NCBI GenBank assembly: GCA_946479905.1
Contig: CAMLIA010000087.1
Coordinates: forward strand, 1-16,543
DNA: 16,543 nucleotides
From: an uncultured Frankiales bacterium
GTDB lineage: Bacteria > Actinomycetota > Actinomycetes > Mycobacteriales > SCTD01
Reading direction: 5' to 3'
Shown piece after piece: positions 1 to 8,400 of this stretch (the first letter of the stretch is position 1; each line of letters opens with the position of its first letter). A model generated the notes under the pieces. That model had not been told where the DNA came from. It made no database searches and saw only the letters and a program-made list of their open reading frames with translations. A program made the translations under genes and the position numbers.

Positions 1-816
1 GATGCAGAAGTACGGCTTCGACGACGCCCGGCCGGTGCTGGAGCGCGCGAGCGCCCGCGAGACCGCGGCCCGGGTCGCGCTCGGGCGGGTCGCCAAGCAC
101 TTCCTCCGGCAGGCCTACGGCATCGAGGTGCTCAGCCACGTCGTGAGCATCGGGGGTGCGACGACGGAGGGCGCTGCGCTCCCGAAGCCGGAGGACCTCC
201 CGCAGATCGACGCGAGCCCGGTCCGGGTCTTCGACAAGGAGGCCGAGCAGCGCCTCATCGCCGAGGTGGACGCTGCCCACTCCGAGGGCGACACGCTCGG
301 CGGGATCGTCGAGGTGCTGGCCTACGGCCTGCCGCCCGGCCTGGGCAGCCACGTGCACTGGGACCGGCGCATCGACGCCAAGCTCGCGGCGGCCCTCATG
401 GGCATCCAGGCCATCAAGGGCGTCGAGGTGGGCGACGGCTTCGAGGTCGCGCGCAAGCGCGGCAGCCAGGTCATGGACGAGATCGTGTACGGCGAGGACG
501 GCCTCACCCGGACCAGCGGCAACCTCGGAGGCACCGAGGGCGGCATGACGTCGGGCCAGGTCCTGCGGGTGCGGGCCGCGATGAAGCCGATCAGCACGAT
601 CCCGCGGGCGCTCAAGACCATCGACACCGCGACGGGCGAGGCGGCAGCGGCCCACCACCAGCGCTCCGACGTGTGCGCGGTGCCCGCCGCTGGGGTGGTC
701 GCGGAGGCCATGGTGGCCCTCGTGCTGGCCGACGCGGCCCTCGAGAAGTTCGGCGGCGACTCCGTCGAGGAGACCCGGCGCAACTGCGAGAGCTACCTCA
801 AGAGCCTCACGATCCG

Positions 817-820
<4 letters not shown>
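1..820 (+). CDS. aroC: Chorismate synthase, 5' partial
   Basis: This is the C-terminal two thirds of chorismate synthase, which converts 5-enolpyruvylshikimate-3-phosphate to chorismate using reduced FMN, the last step of the shikimate pathway. The visible 272 residues begin with [20 protein letters not shown], an internal segment of the family. The full protein is usually near 390-400 residues, so the ATG at base 2 is an internal methionine and the true start lies before the window. Other family signatures are [20 protein letters not shown], the segment [18 protein letters not shown] and the later [17 protein letters not shown]. The stop TGA at 818-820 overlaps the GTG start of aroK, so the two are translationally coupled in one operon. 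Nothing unusual is seen in the visible part. Identification is by family knowledge of these motifs and by gene order. Confidence 0.97.
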
Positions 821-2621
<1,801 letters not shown>

Positions 2622-2625
2622 CGGC

Positions 2626-3036
2626 GTGAAGATCCTCGTCCTCAACGGCCCCAACCTCGGCCGGCTCGGCACCCGCGAGCCCGAGGTCTACGGCAGCACG
2701 ACGTACGCCGACCTGGTCGAGATCTGCCGGGAGGTCGAGCCCGAGGCCGACGTGCGGCAGACCGACGACGAGGCGACCATGATCGGCTGGCTGCACGAGG
2801 CGGCGGACAGCGGTGCGCCGGTGGTGCTCAACCCGGGGGCCTGGACCCACTACTCGTACGCCCTGCGGGACGCCGCGACGCTGGTCCCGGTCCTCATCGA
2901 GGTGCACCTGACCCAGACGGCGGCCCGTGAGGAGTTCCGGCACGTCTCCGTCATCAGCCCGGTCGCCAAGGCGACCATCACCGGCCTCGGCGTCGAGGGC
3001 TACCGGGCCGCGATCCGGGCCCTGCAAACCGCGTGA
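2626..3036 (+). CDS. aroQ: Type II 3-dehydroquinate dehydratase
   Basis: This enzyme dehydrates 3-dehydroquinate to 3-dehydroshikimate and in this family is a dodecameric, cofactor-free enzyme. The protein is 136 residues. The N-terminus [20 protein letters not shown] matches the family. Active-site candidates are Asn10, Arg17, Tyr22 (catalytic base), Asn69, His75, His94 in EVHL, and an Arg in REEFRH (101 or 105). The GTG at 2626 is the only start that gives this N-terminus; the ATG at 2618 is out of frame. There are four bases between the aroB stop and this start. The stop TGA at 3034-3036 lies inside the predicted -35 element of the downstream toxin-antitoxin module. Confidence 0.95.
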   Translation: MKILVLNGPNLGRLGTREPEVYGSTTYADLVEICREVEPEADVRQTDDEATMIGWLHEAADSGAPVVLNPGAWTHYSYALRDAATLVPVLIEVHLTQTAAREEFRHVSVISPVAKATITGLGVEGYRAAIRALQTA

Positions 3037-3061
3037 CCGGCTGATACCACGGCGGTATCAT
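3033..3061 (+). promoter_or_regulatory. Predicted leaderless promoter with operator, toxin-antitoxin module
   Basis: GTGACC at 3033-3038 resembles TTGACA. It is followed by a 17-base spacer and TATCAT at 3056-3061, which fits the actinobacterial TANNNT -10 pattern. The antitoxin ATG is at 3068, so transcription would begin at or one base before the start codon, giving a leaderless mRNA. No Shine-Dalgarno sequence lies before the ATG, which agrees. The perfect inverted repeat TGATACC (3042-3048), five-base spacer, GGTATCA (3054-3060) fills the spacer and overlaps the -10. A ribbon-helix-helix dimer bound there would block RNA polymerase, as expected for autoregulation of a type II module. Binding is inferred, not shown. 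Confidence 0.7.
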
Positions 3062-3067
3062 CTGGGC

Positions 3068-3265
3068 ATGGCCATGACGCTCCGCTTGGACGAGGAAGAG
3101 ACCGAAGCGCTGCGCCGCGCCGCGGAGGCTGAGGGCATCAGCATGCAGGAGCTCGCCCGACGAGCCATCCGGCGGTACACCTCGGGGTGGGAGGAGAAGC
3201 GCGACGCCTACATGACCGAGTGGGCGGCGAAGAACGCCTCGCTGCTCCGTCGGCTGGGCGAGTGA
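3068..3265 (+). CDS. Ribbon-helix-helix antitoxin
   Basis: This is a 65-residue protein. Residues 3-8 (MTLRLD) form the short beta strand typical of ribbon-helix-helix DNA-binding dimers. Two helices follow, EEETEALRRAAEAEG and SMQELARRAIRRYT, with the Gly-Ile-Ser turn of this fold between them. The C-terminal tail (about 42-65, Trp- and Arg-rich) is the likely toxin-neutralising part, by analogy with Phd and other Doc partners. The ATG at 3068 is preferred for its position just downstream of the predicted -10. ATG 3074 is a possible alternative. The stop overlaps the toxin GTG as GTGA, ensuring coupled synthesis. Expected roles are neutralising the toxin and repressing its own promoter at the 3042-3060 palindrome. 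Which antitoxin subfamily it belongs to is not clear. Confidence 0.8.
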   Translation: MAMTLRLDEEETEALRRAAEAEGISMQELARRAIRRYTSGWEEKRDAYMTEWAAKNASLLRRLGE

Positions 3266-3645
3266 GCCTGCTCGACCTCGACGACGTCATCGCGCTCGGA
3301 CGGCTGGTGCTCGACGGGCCGCTCGAGGTGCGTGATTGGGGGCTGGTCGAGAGCGCTCTGGCAAGGCCGGCCGCGTCGGTCTTCGGCGAGGACGCCTACC
3401 CGACGGTGTTCGACAAGGCCGCCGCCCTGCTGCTGTCGCTGGTGACCAACCACCCGTTCGTGGACGGCAACAAGCGCATGGGGTTCGCGGGGGCGGTGCT
3501 CTTCTTGTTCAAGAACGGCTGGGAGCTGCTCTACGCCGAGGACGAGGCGTACGACTTCGTCATCTCGATCGCCGACGGCTCGCGCCGAGATGTGTCGGAG
3601 CTGGCTACGGTGCTCGAGGGATGGGCTCAGCGACTCGCCCACTAG
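3262..3645 (+). CDS. doc: Doc-type Fic toxin
   Basis: This is a 127-residue protein of death-on-curing (Doc) length and layout. The Fic active-site loop HPFVDGNKR is at residues 64-72, with catalytic His64 and Asp68. Lys71 replaces the second Gly seen in AMP-transferring Fic enzymes. That substitution is typical of Doc, which inactivates EF-Tu by phosphorylating it (established for P1 Doc; inferred here). Upstream elements [14 protein letters not shown] and [17 protein letters not shown] match the Doc fold before the motif. The GTG start overlaps the antitoxin stop. The motif is intact and no frameshift is seen, so the toxin is probably active. efp begins only 10 bases after the stop, so toxin and efp transcription may be linked. 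Confidence 0.88.
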   Translation: MSLLDLDDVIALGRLVLDGPLEVRDWGLVESALARPAASVFGEDAYPTVFDKAAALLLSLVTNHPFVDGNKRMGFAGAVLFLFKNGWELLYAEDEAYDFVISIADGSRRDVSELATVLEGWAQRLAH

Positions 3646-3648
3646 GCT
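3643..3648 (+). promoter_or_regulatory. Possible -10 box for leaderless efp transcript
   Basis: TAGGCT fits the actinobacterial TANNNT pattern and ends seven bases before the efp ATG at 3656. No Shine-Dalgarno sequence lies in the 10-base gap. No convincing -35 is visible 16-18 bases upstream, so support is weak. Its TAG is also the toxin stop codon. Confidence 0.35.
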
Positions 3649-3655
3649 TGCGCGC

Positions 3656-4222
3656 ATGGCTTCCACGAACGACCTGAAGAACGGCATGGTGCTCAGCCTC
3701 GACAACGGCCTCTGGTCGGTCGTGGAGTTCCAGCACGTCAAGCCCGGCAAGGGCGGCGCCTTCGTGCGCACCACCCTGAAGAACGTCGTGAGCGGCAAGG
3801 TCGTCGACAAGACGTTCAACGCCGGCACCAAGGTCGACGTGGCGCAGGTCGACAAGCGCGACATGTCCTACCTCTACAAGGAGGGCACCGACTACGTCTT
3901 CATGGACAGCGAGACCTTCGACCAGGTCTACGTGCCGGAGACGACCCTCGGCGGCGGCAAGGACTTCCTGCTCGAGAGCATGAACGTCATCGTGGCGATG
4001 CACGAGGGCGCGGCGCTCTACGTCGAGCTGCCCGTCAGCGCCGAGTACGTCGTCAGCCACACCGACCCCGGCCTGCAGGGCGACCGCAGCACCGGCGGCA
4101 CCAAGCCCGCGACGCTCGAGACGGGTGCGGAGATCGCCGTGCCGCTCTTCCTCACCACCGGCGAGAAGATCAAGGTGGACACCCGCGACGGGCGCTACCT
4201 GGGTCGTGTGAACGAGAAGTAA
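3656..4222 (+). CDS. efp: Translation elongation factor P
   Basis: EF-P binds between the P and E sites of the ribosome and relieves stalling at consecutive prolines. The protein is 188 residues, the standard length, with the three-domain layout. The N-terminal domain carries the tip loop KPGKGGAF with Lys32 at the position that reaches the peptidyl-transferase centre. The C-terminal OB domain has the family ending [14 protein letters not shown]. The loop reads PGKGG. Actinobacterial EF-P proteins with unmodified Lys32 typically have PGKGP-type loops, so the modification state here cannot be told. The ATG at 3656 gives the usual N-terminus [13 protein letters not shown]. The stop TAA shares a base with the nusB ATG. 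Confidence 0.97.
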   Translation: MASTNDLKNGMVLSLDNGLWSVVEFQHVKPGKGGAFVRTTLKNVVSGKVVDKTFNAGTKVDVAQVDKRDMSYLYKEGTDYVFMDSETFDQVYVPETTLGGGKDFLLESMNVIVAMHEGAALYVELPVSAEYVVSHTDPGLQGDRSTGGTKPATLETGAEIAVPLFLTTGEKIKVDTRDGRYLGRVNEK

Positions 4223-4632
4223 TGGGTGCGCGTTCGAAGGCGCGCAAGCGGGCCGTGGACGTCCTCTACGAGGCCGACCAGCGCAAGACCGACCCGCTCG
4301 TCACCCTGAAGGAGCGGCTCGCCCAGTCCGACCCGCCGGTCCCTGAGTACGCCGTGACCCTCGTCGAGGGGGTGGTGGCCCGGCGCGCCCGGATCGACGA
4401 GCTGCTCGAGACCTACGCGCAGGACTGGACGCTCGACCGGTTCCCGGCGGTCGACCTGGCCGTGCTGCGGGTGGGCGCCTTCGAGCTGCTGTGGTGCGAC
4501 GACGTGCCGGACGAGGTGGCCGTCAGCGAGGCCGTCGCGCTGGCCGCGAGCCTCTCGACCGACGACAGCCCGTCGTTCGTGAACGGCCTGCTCGGTCGGC
4601 TGCTGCAGCTGAAGCCGGCCCTCGGCGCCTGA
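4222..4632 (+). CDS. nusB: Transcription antitermination factor NusB
   Basis: NusB forms a heterodimer with NusE (S10), binds boxA RNA and supports antitermination of rRNA operons. The protein is 136 residues and all-helical. The N-terminus [20 protein letters not shown] is the basic RNA-binding start of the family. The core segment LDRFPAVDLAVLRVGAFELL and the later VAVSEAVALAASLSTDDSPS are characteristic, as is the ending FVNGLLGRLL. The ATG overlaps the efp stop (TAATG), so the pair is translationally coupled, a frequent actinobacterial arrangement. A 165-base non-coding gap follows and appears to end this operon. Confidence 0.96.
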   Translation: MGARSKARKRAVDVLYEADQRKTDPLVTLKERLAQSDPPVPEYAVTLVEGVVARRARIDELLETYAQDWTLDRFPAVDLAVLRVGAFELLWCDDVPDEVAVSEAVALAASLSTDDSPSFVNGLLGRLLQLKPALGA

Positions 4633-4669
4633 GCACCCCTCCGATCGGGCGAGAGCAGGTTGCTCCGAC

Positions 4670-4685
4670 TGTCCGATGTCGGACA
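4670..4685. promoter_or_regulatory. Palindrome TGTCCGA-TG-TCGGACA
   Basis: This is a perfect 7-bp inverted repeat around two bases, 38 bases after the nusB stop. Another TCCGAC sits just upstream and can pair with GTCGGA inside the palindrome. The two-base centre and lack of a T-run argue for a protein-binding operator over a terminator. A dimeric regulator is the natural reader, but its identity is unknown. Confidence 0.5.
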
Positions 4686-4720
4686 CTTTGCGGTGTACGG
4701 CAGAAGAACGAGCCGTTCAG

Positions 4721-4734
4721 CCCCTTGACAGGGG
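4721..4734 (+). promoter_or_regulatory. Consensus -35 TTGACA inside a small inverted repeat
   Basis: TTGACA at 4725-4730 is a perfect -35 hexamer, flanked so that CCCCT-TGAC-AGGGG forms a 5-bp inverted repeat. No good TANNNT -10 lies 16-18 bases downstream (the sequence there is around TCGAGTGT). A promoter is therefore possible but unproven. It would drive the 4798 gene and the giant gene. Confidence 0.35.
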
Positions 4735-4764
4735 GAACCTCCCGGTTCGAGTGTTCCCGGCGCG

Positions 4765-4776
4765 CCACGTACGTGG
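4765..4776. promoter_or_regulatory. 12-bp perfect palindrome CCACGTACGTGG
   Basis: This perfect palindrome ends 21 bases before the ATG at 4798 and just upstream of the ribosome binding site. Its position suits an operator acting on transcription initiation or a leader structure. No regulator can be assigned. Confidence 0.4.
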
Positions 4777-4782
4777 GCGTTT

Positions 4783-4790
4783 GGGGGGAA
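4783..4790 (+). promoter_or_regulatory. Ribosome binding site for the 4798 gene
   Basis: GGGGGGAA ends seven bases before the ATG at 4798. It is a purine-rich Shine-Dalgarno-like run that decides this start. Confidence 0.6.
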
Positions 4791-4797
4791 TTCACGG

Positions 4798-5307
4798 ATG
4801 ACAACTGCAGCTGTGCGCGGATTCGGCGTGGCGCGGCCAGGTCGCAAGGTCCTCATGCTCGTCAGCGCCGTCGTCGCAGCCGCGATGCTCGCGCTCTACA
4901 CCCTGCAGGCGGCGACCCCCAGCGCGCCGTCGAGAGGTGGGACGTTCGGTGACCGCTACCGCGAGGAGCTGAGCAGCTTCCGCGCGGACACGACGGCGCT
5001 GCAGCAAGAAGGGCAGCGGGCGGTCGGGAACGGCGTCGCCAAGGTGCTGCCCGTCTACCAGCACCTCGGCGACGTGACGCGCGCGGCCGCGGGCCGCTTC
5101 GCCACGCTGCATGCGCCGCGGGCCGCGAAAGCGGACTACGCGCGGTTCGTGCAGCTGCTGCAGCAGCAGGCGGCGACCCTGCAGGTCGTCGTCAGCGCAG
5201 TGAAGACGAACCAGACGCGGCAGCTCGGCGCCGCGCTTCAGCACTACGCCGTGCTCGTGTCCGACTGGCTGACCGTTCGTCAGCGCGTCGACGCGCACCT
5301 CAGCTAA
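4798..5307 (+). CDS. Small membrane-anchored or secreted helical protein, unknown function
   Basis: I do not recognise this 169-residue protein. It starts with a basic stretch (Arg7, Arg13, Arg16, Lys17). A hydrophobic segment follows at about residues 18-39 (VLMLVSAVVAAAMLALYTLQ), which is either a signal anchor or an uncleaved or late-cleaved signal peptide. The rest, about 45-169, is Ala/Gln/Leu/Val-rich and predicted helical, with repeated Gln residues (for example LLQQQAATLQ) suggesting a bundle or coiled coil outside the membrane. There are no Cys residues and no lipobox. It has a good ribosome binding site and lies 61 bases upstream of the giant secreted protein in the same direction, with no evident terminator between. 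It may belong to the same transcription unit and could help display or export that protein; this is context only. Confidence 0.75.
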   Translation: MTTAAVRGFGVARPGRKVLMLVSAVVAAAMLALYTLQAATPSAPSRGGTFGDRYREELSSFRADTTALQQEGQRAVGNGVAKVLPVYQHLGDVTRAAAGRFATLHAPRAAKADYARFVQLLQQQAATLQVVVSAVKTNQTRQLGAALQHYAVLVSDWLTVRQRVDAHLS

Positions 5308-5335
5308 GCCTTTCGGCCCGATTCAAGAAACACGT

Positions 5336-5354
5336 GCCGACTGACGCTGTCGGC
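5336..5354 (+). repeat. Hairpin between the small and giant genes
   Basis: GCCGAC at 5336-5341 pairs with GTCGGC at 5349-5354 across a seven-base loop. It lies directly upstream of the G-run ribosome binding site of the giant gene. With no T-run it is unlikely to be a strong terminator. It could modulate translation or stabilise the RNA. Confidence 0.4.
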
Positions 5355-5358
5355 TCCT

Positions 5359-5363
5359 GGGGG
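5359..5363 (+). promoter_or_regulatory. Ribosome binding site deciding the GTG start of the giant gene
   Basis: GGGGG ends five bases before GTG 5369, a workable spacing. The ATG at 5364 directly abuts the G-run and opens only ATG ACG TGA, so it is not a gene. The in-frame ATG at 5381 has no purine run before it and would shorten the n-region of the signal peptide by four residues. Confidence 0.55.
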
Positions 5364-5368
5364 ATGAC

Positions 5369-5455
5369 GTGAACGGTCACATGCGCAAGCTCCGGATCGC
5401 TGCGATGCTCGCTCTGCTGGCGGGGGTGTTCTCCTCCACGAGCAGCGCACACGCC
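5369..5455 (+). other. Sec signal peptide of the giant protein
   Basis: The n-region carries Arg6, Lys7 and Arg9. The h-region IAAMLALLAGVF spans residues 10-21. A polar Ser/Thr stretch leads to AHA at 27-29, a good signal peptidase I site before Asp30. No twin-arginine motif and no lipobox are present. Confidence 0.85.
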
Positions 5456-8400
5456 GACGACGCGCGCGTACAAGCCGCCTCGACGGCGATCCAGAGCTAT
5501 CTCGGGGACCTGAGCTCGGTCGCCAGCCTGCCCGCGCTGGACAAGGCGCTGCCCATGACGAGCCTGCGCCCCGCCGGTCAGGCCGGTCTGGACCTCGCCA
5601 ACGAGTTCAACCACATCGCGTCAGGCATCGGCAGCTACGGCTCCGTCGACGACCTCCGCAACGGTCTCGAGGGCCTGGACGACACCTCAGGTCCCATCCA
5701 CGTGGCAGTCGGCAACGGCGGCGCCTCCGGTCCGGTCGCCACCAACCTGAGCGGCGACACGCTCACCGTCACCGTGCCGCTCCGGGTGTCGCGGGACGCC
5801 TCCGGCCCGCTGTCGTTCGGGGCGAGCCCGCTGAACGTGCACAGCGGCGCCATCACCGCGCACCTGCAGCTCGACACGACGCTGGTCTTCACGGTCAACC
5901 TCGCACTGGTCCAGTCCAACGCGGCGGACGCGGTCTCCCTGGCCCCGACCGACCTGACCTTCGACGCGACAGCGACGAGCGCCCCGCTGTCGGTGAGCAC
6001 CAGCATCGGCCTCGCCACCGTGAGCGTCGGCGGCACGATCACCAACGCCTCGCTGTCGTTGCCGATCGCCCTCGCGGACCCGGACGGCATCGGGGGCATC
6101 ACCCTCGACGAGGTGGGCAGCACCCTCGGCACCGACCTTGCCTCGACGACCCCGACCGCCGCGCTGAGTGCCAGCGTCACGCTCGACACCGACCTCATCC
6201 CGGGTACGCCGGACGTCACCATCCCGTTCGGCCTCGGGCCCGACGGCTTCACCGCGACGGCGACCTCCACGACCGGCCTCGCGTCGTTCAACCCGTTCAC
6301 CAACGTCACGCCGGACGCCCTGATCGGCGGCGTCGGACAGCTCGCGAGCGGGCTGTCCAGCCTCAGCGCCGGGGCGAACCTCAACCTGCCCCTGCTGCAC
6401 GACGGGCTCGCCAGCCTGGCCAAGCTGGCGGACCCGGTGCTGAACTTCGTCGCGGACCAGTCCGTGCTGTGCGGGTCCACCGACAGCAACCCGCCCACCG
6501 GCAACGGCGACGGCGTGCCCAACGGCCTGGTGATCTACTGCATCGCCACCTCGCTCGGAGCGGTCAAGCCTGGCTCCGTCACCTGGACCGCGGTGTCCGG
6601 CGCGCACATCGACACAGGGGCCGGCACCTCCGTGACGCACACCTCCGGCACCCCTGCGAACAACACCATCACCGGCCCCGAGGTGGTCGCCTCCGACAAG
6701 GTCCGTGCCCAGTTCATCAGGGACACCGGTCCGGTCGTCATCCAGGCGACCTACCAGACCACGGACAACGTCAGCCACACGGTCGTGCAGGGACCCCGGA
6801 CGGCGTCAGACCTGATGAGCCGACTGGTGTCGGCGGCCGGCTTCGAGGCGGACCCGACACCCGGCACCGGCCCGATCCAGTACGACGGGTCGACGCGCGC
6901 CCTGACCTTCCACCTGGTGCGCCACTTCAACATCCCCATGCCGTCGACCGCGAACGCCACGATCGACATCGGCGACAAGCTCAAGGAAGTCACGCACATC
7001 GGCGCGCTGTCGGCGCTGACGCCGGCAGGTGCGACAGCCGCCACGGTCAAGCTCGGCATGTCCGGCATCACGCTCGACATCACCTTCGGCGTCCTGCTGG
7101 TGGACGACGTCGCCAACATCGACCCGACCGGTTCCGCCTACGGCCCCTACGAGTCGACCCTGCCCCGGGGTCCCCAGGACCGGTTCTTCGTGGGCGCGCC
7201 CACGGGGCACGTCCTGTCGATCGATGACGTCTCGGCCAACGTCGACGTCAACCTGCAGGGCAGCCTCGGCTTCCTCAAGATCGCCGTCGACGGCGACGGT
7301 GACCACACGCACGCGTTGAGCTTCAGCAAGGAGGACGGCAACACAGGCCCGGTGCTGGCCGCCGACTTCCACCCCGGCTCCGGCATCCCCCTGACGGTGG
7401 ATGGCGGCAGTCAGACGGTCGCGAACGCGATCACGCTGCGTGGCCTGGGCAAGATCAACCTGCTCACGTCGAACACCGTCACCAAGACGATCAACGCCAA
7501 GCTGCATGCCGGGCTGCACGGCAAGGCGAGCATCTTGACGGGCTCGGGCGAGACCGTCCTCGGCGAGGGTGACATCTCCGTCGACGTGCCGAGCGCGGCG
7601 GCGCTGTTCCAGGATCCCGTGCCCACGGACGCGATCCAGGTGCACGCTGACGACTTCGTCAACAGCCTCGGCGACTTCGACAACATCGACCCCAGCAACC
7701 CGCAGGCGATGCTGGGCCTCATCCTGGGTGCGGTCACCAGCATCCTCAACCAGATCGACAGCGCCAGCGGCGCCTTCGACACCTCGCTTCCCGTGGTGGG
7801 CAAGTCGCCGAAGGAGCTGTTCTCCCAGCTGAGCCAGCTGCGCGAGAGCTTCTCCGAGCTCTCCGGTGGACCTGGACCTGTCATCCGGTGCGGCACCGCG
7901 ATCACCGGCGGCACGGTCAGTGGCAGCCCCGACGGTCTGGTCCAGGCGGACGGCACCACCCAGTCCCCGCTGCTCTGCCAGGCCGACATCACCAAGCCGC
8001 TCGCCACCGGCCAGGTCCCCTCGTGGGTGGTGGAGACGCTCAACCCGCCGTCGACCACCACCGTGGCGGGCGCGGCCAACCAGGTCGGCACCGGCACGTC
8101 GCCGGCGACTGCAGCGGTCACCCTGAACCCGCCGGCGAGCGCGAACGGCTTCCTGCTCTCGAAGGACCACCCCGAGGGCTACCGGGTGCGGCTCACCTAC
8201 ACCGACACCGAGCTCACCCACCACGCCGAGCTGCCCTCGCTCGGCGCGCCGACCAACCTGCAGGACCTCGCGGACGCGATCACGGACAAGCTCGGCCTGC
8301 CCGCGGGCTTCCTCGAGTTCGGCATCACGCCGAACCTCACGAAGCACTCGACCAGCGGTGACACGACGGTGCGTGCCCTGACCGTGAAGATCCACGCGGG

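Noticed and set aside
4734..4755. GGAAC followed by GTT as an ECF sigma promoter
   Set aside because: The gap between GGAAC and GTT is about 14 bases, shorter than the 16-18 expected for actinobacterial ECF promoters.
4741..4765. GGTTCGA resembling a tRNA T-loop
   Set aside because: The flanking bases do not form a T-arm stem, and no acceptor, D or anticodon arm can be drawn around it.
5364..5372. ATG ACG TGA as a two-codon leader peptide
   Set aside because: The G-run directly abuts the ATG, leaving no spacing for ribosome binding. Two codons carry no regulatory residues.
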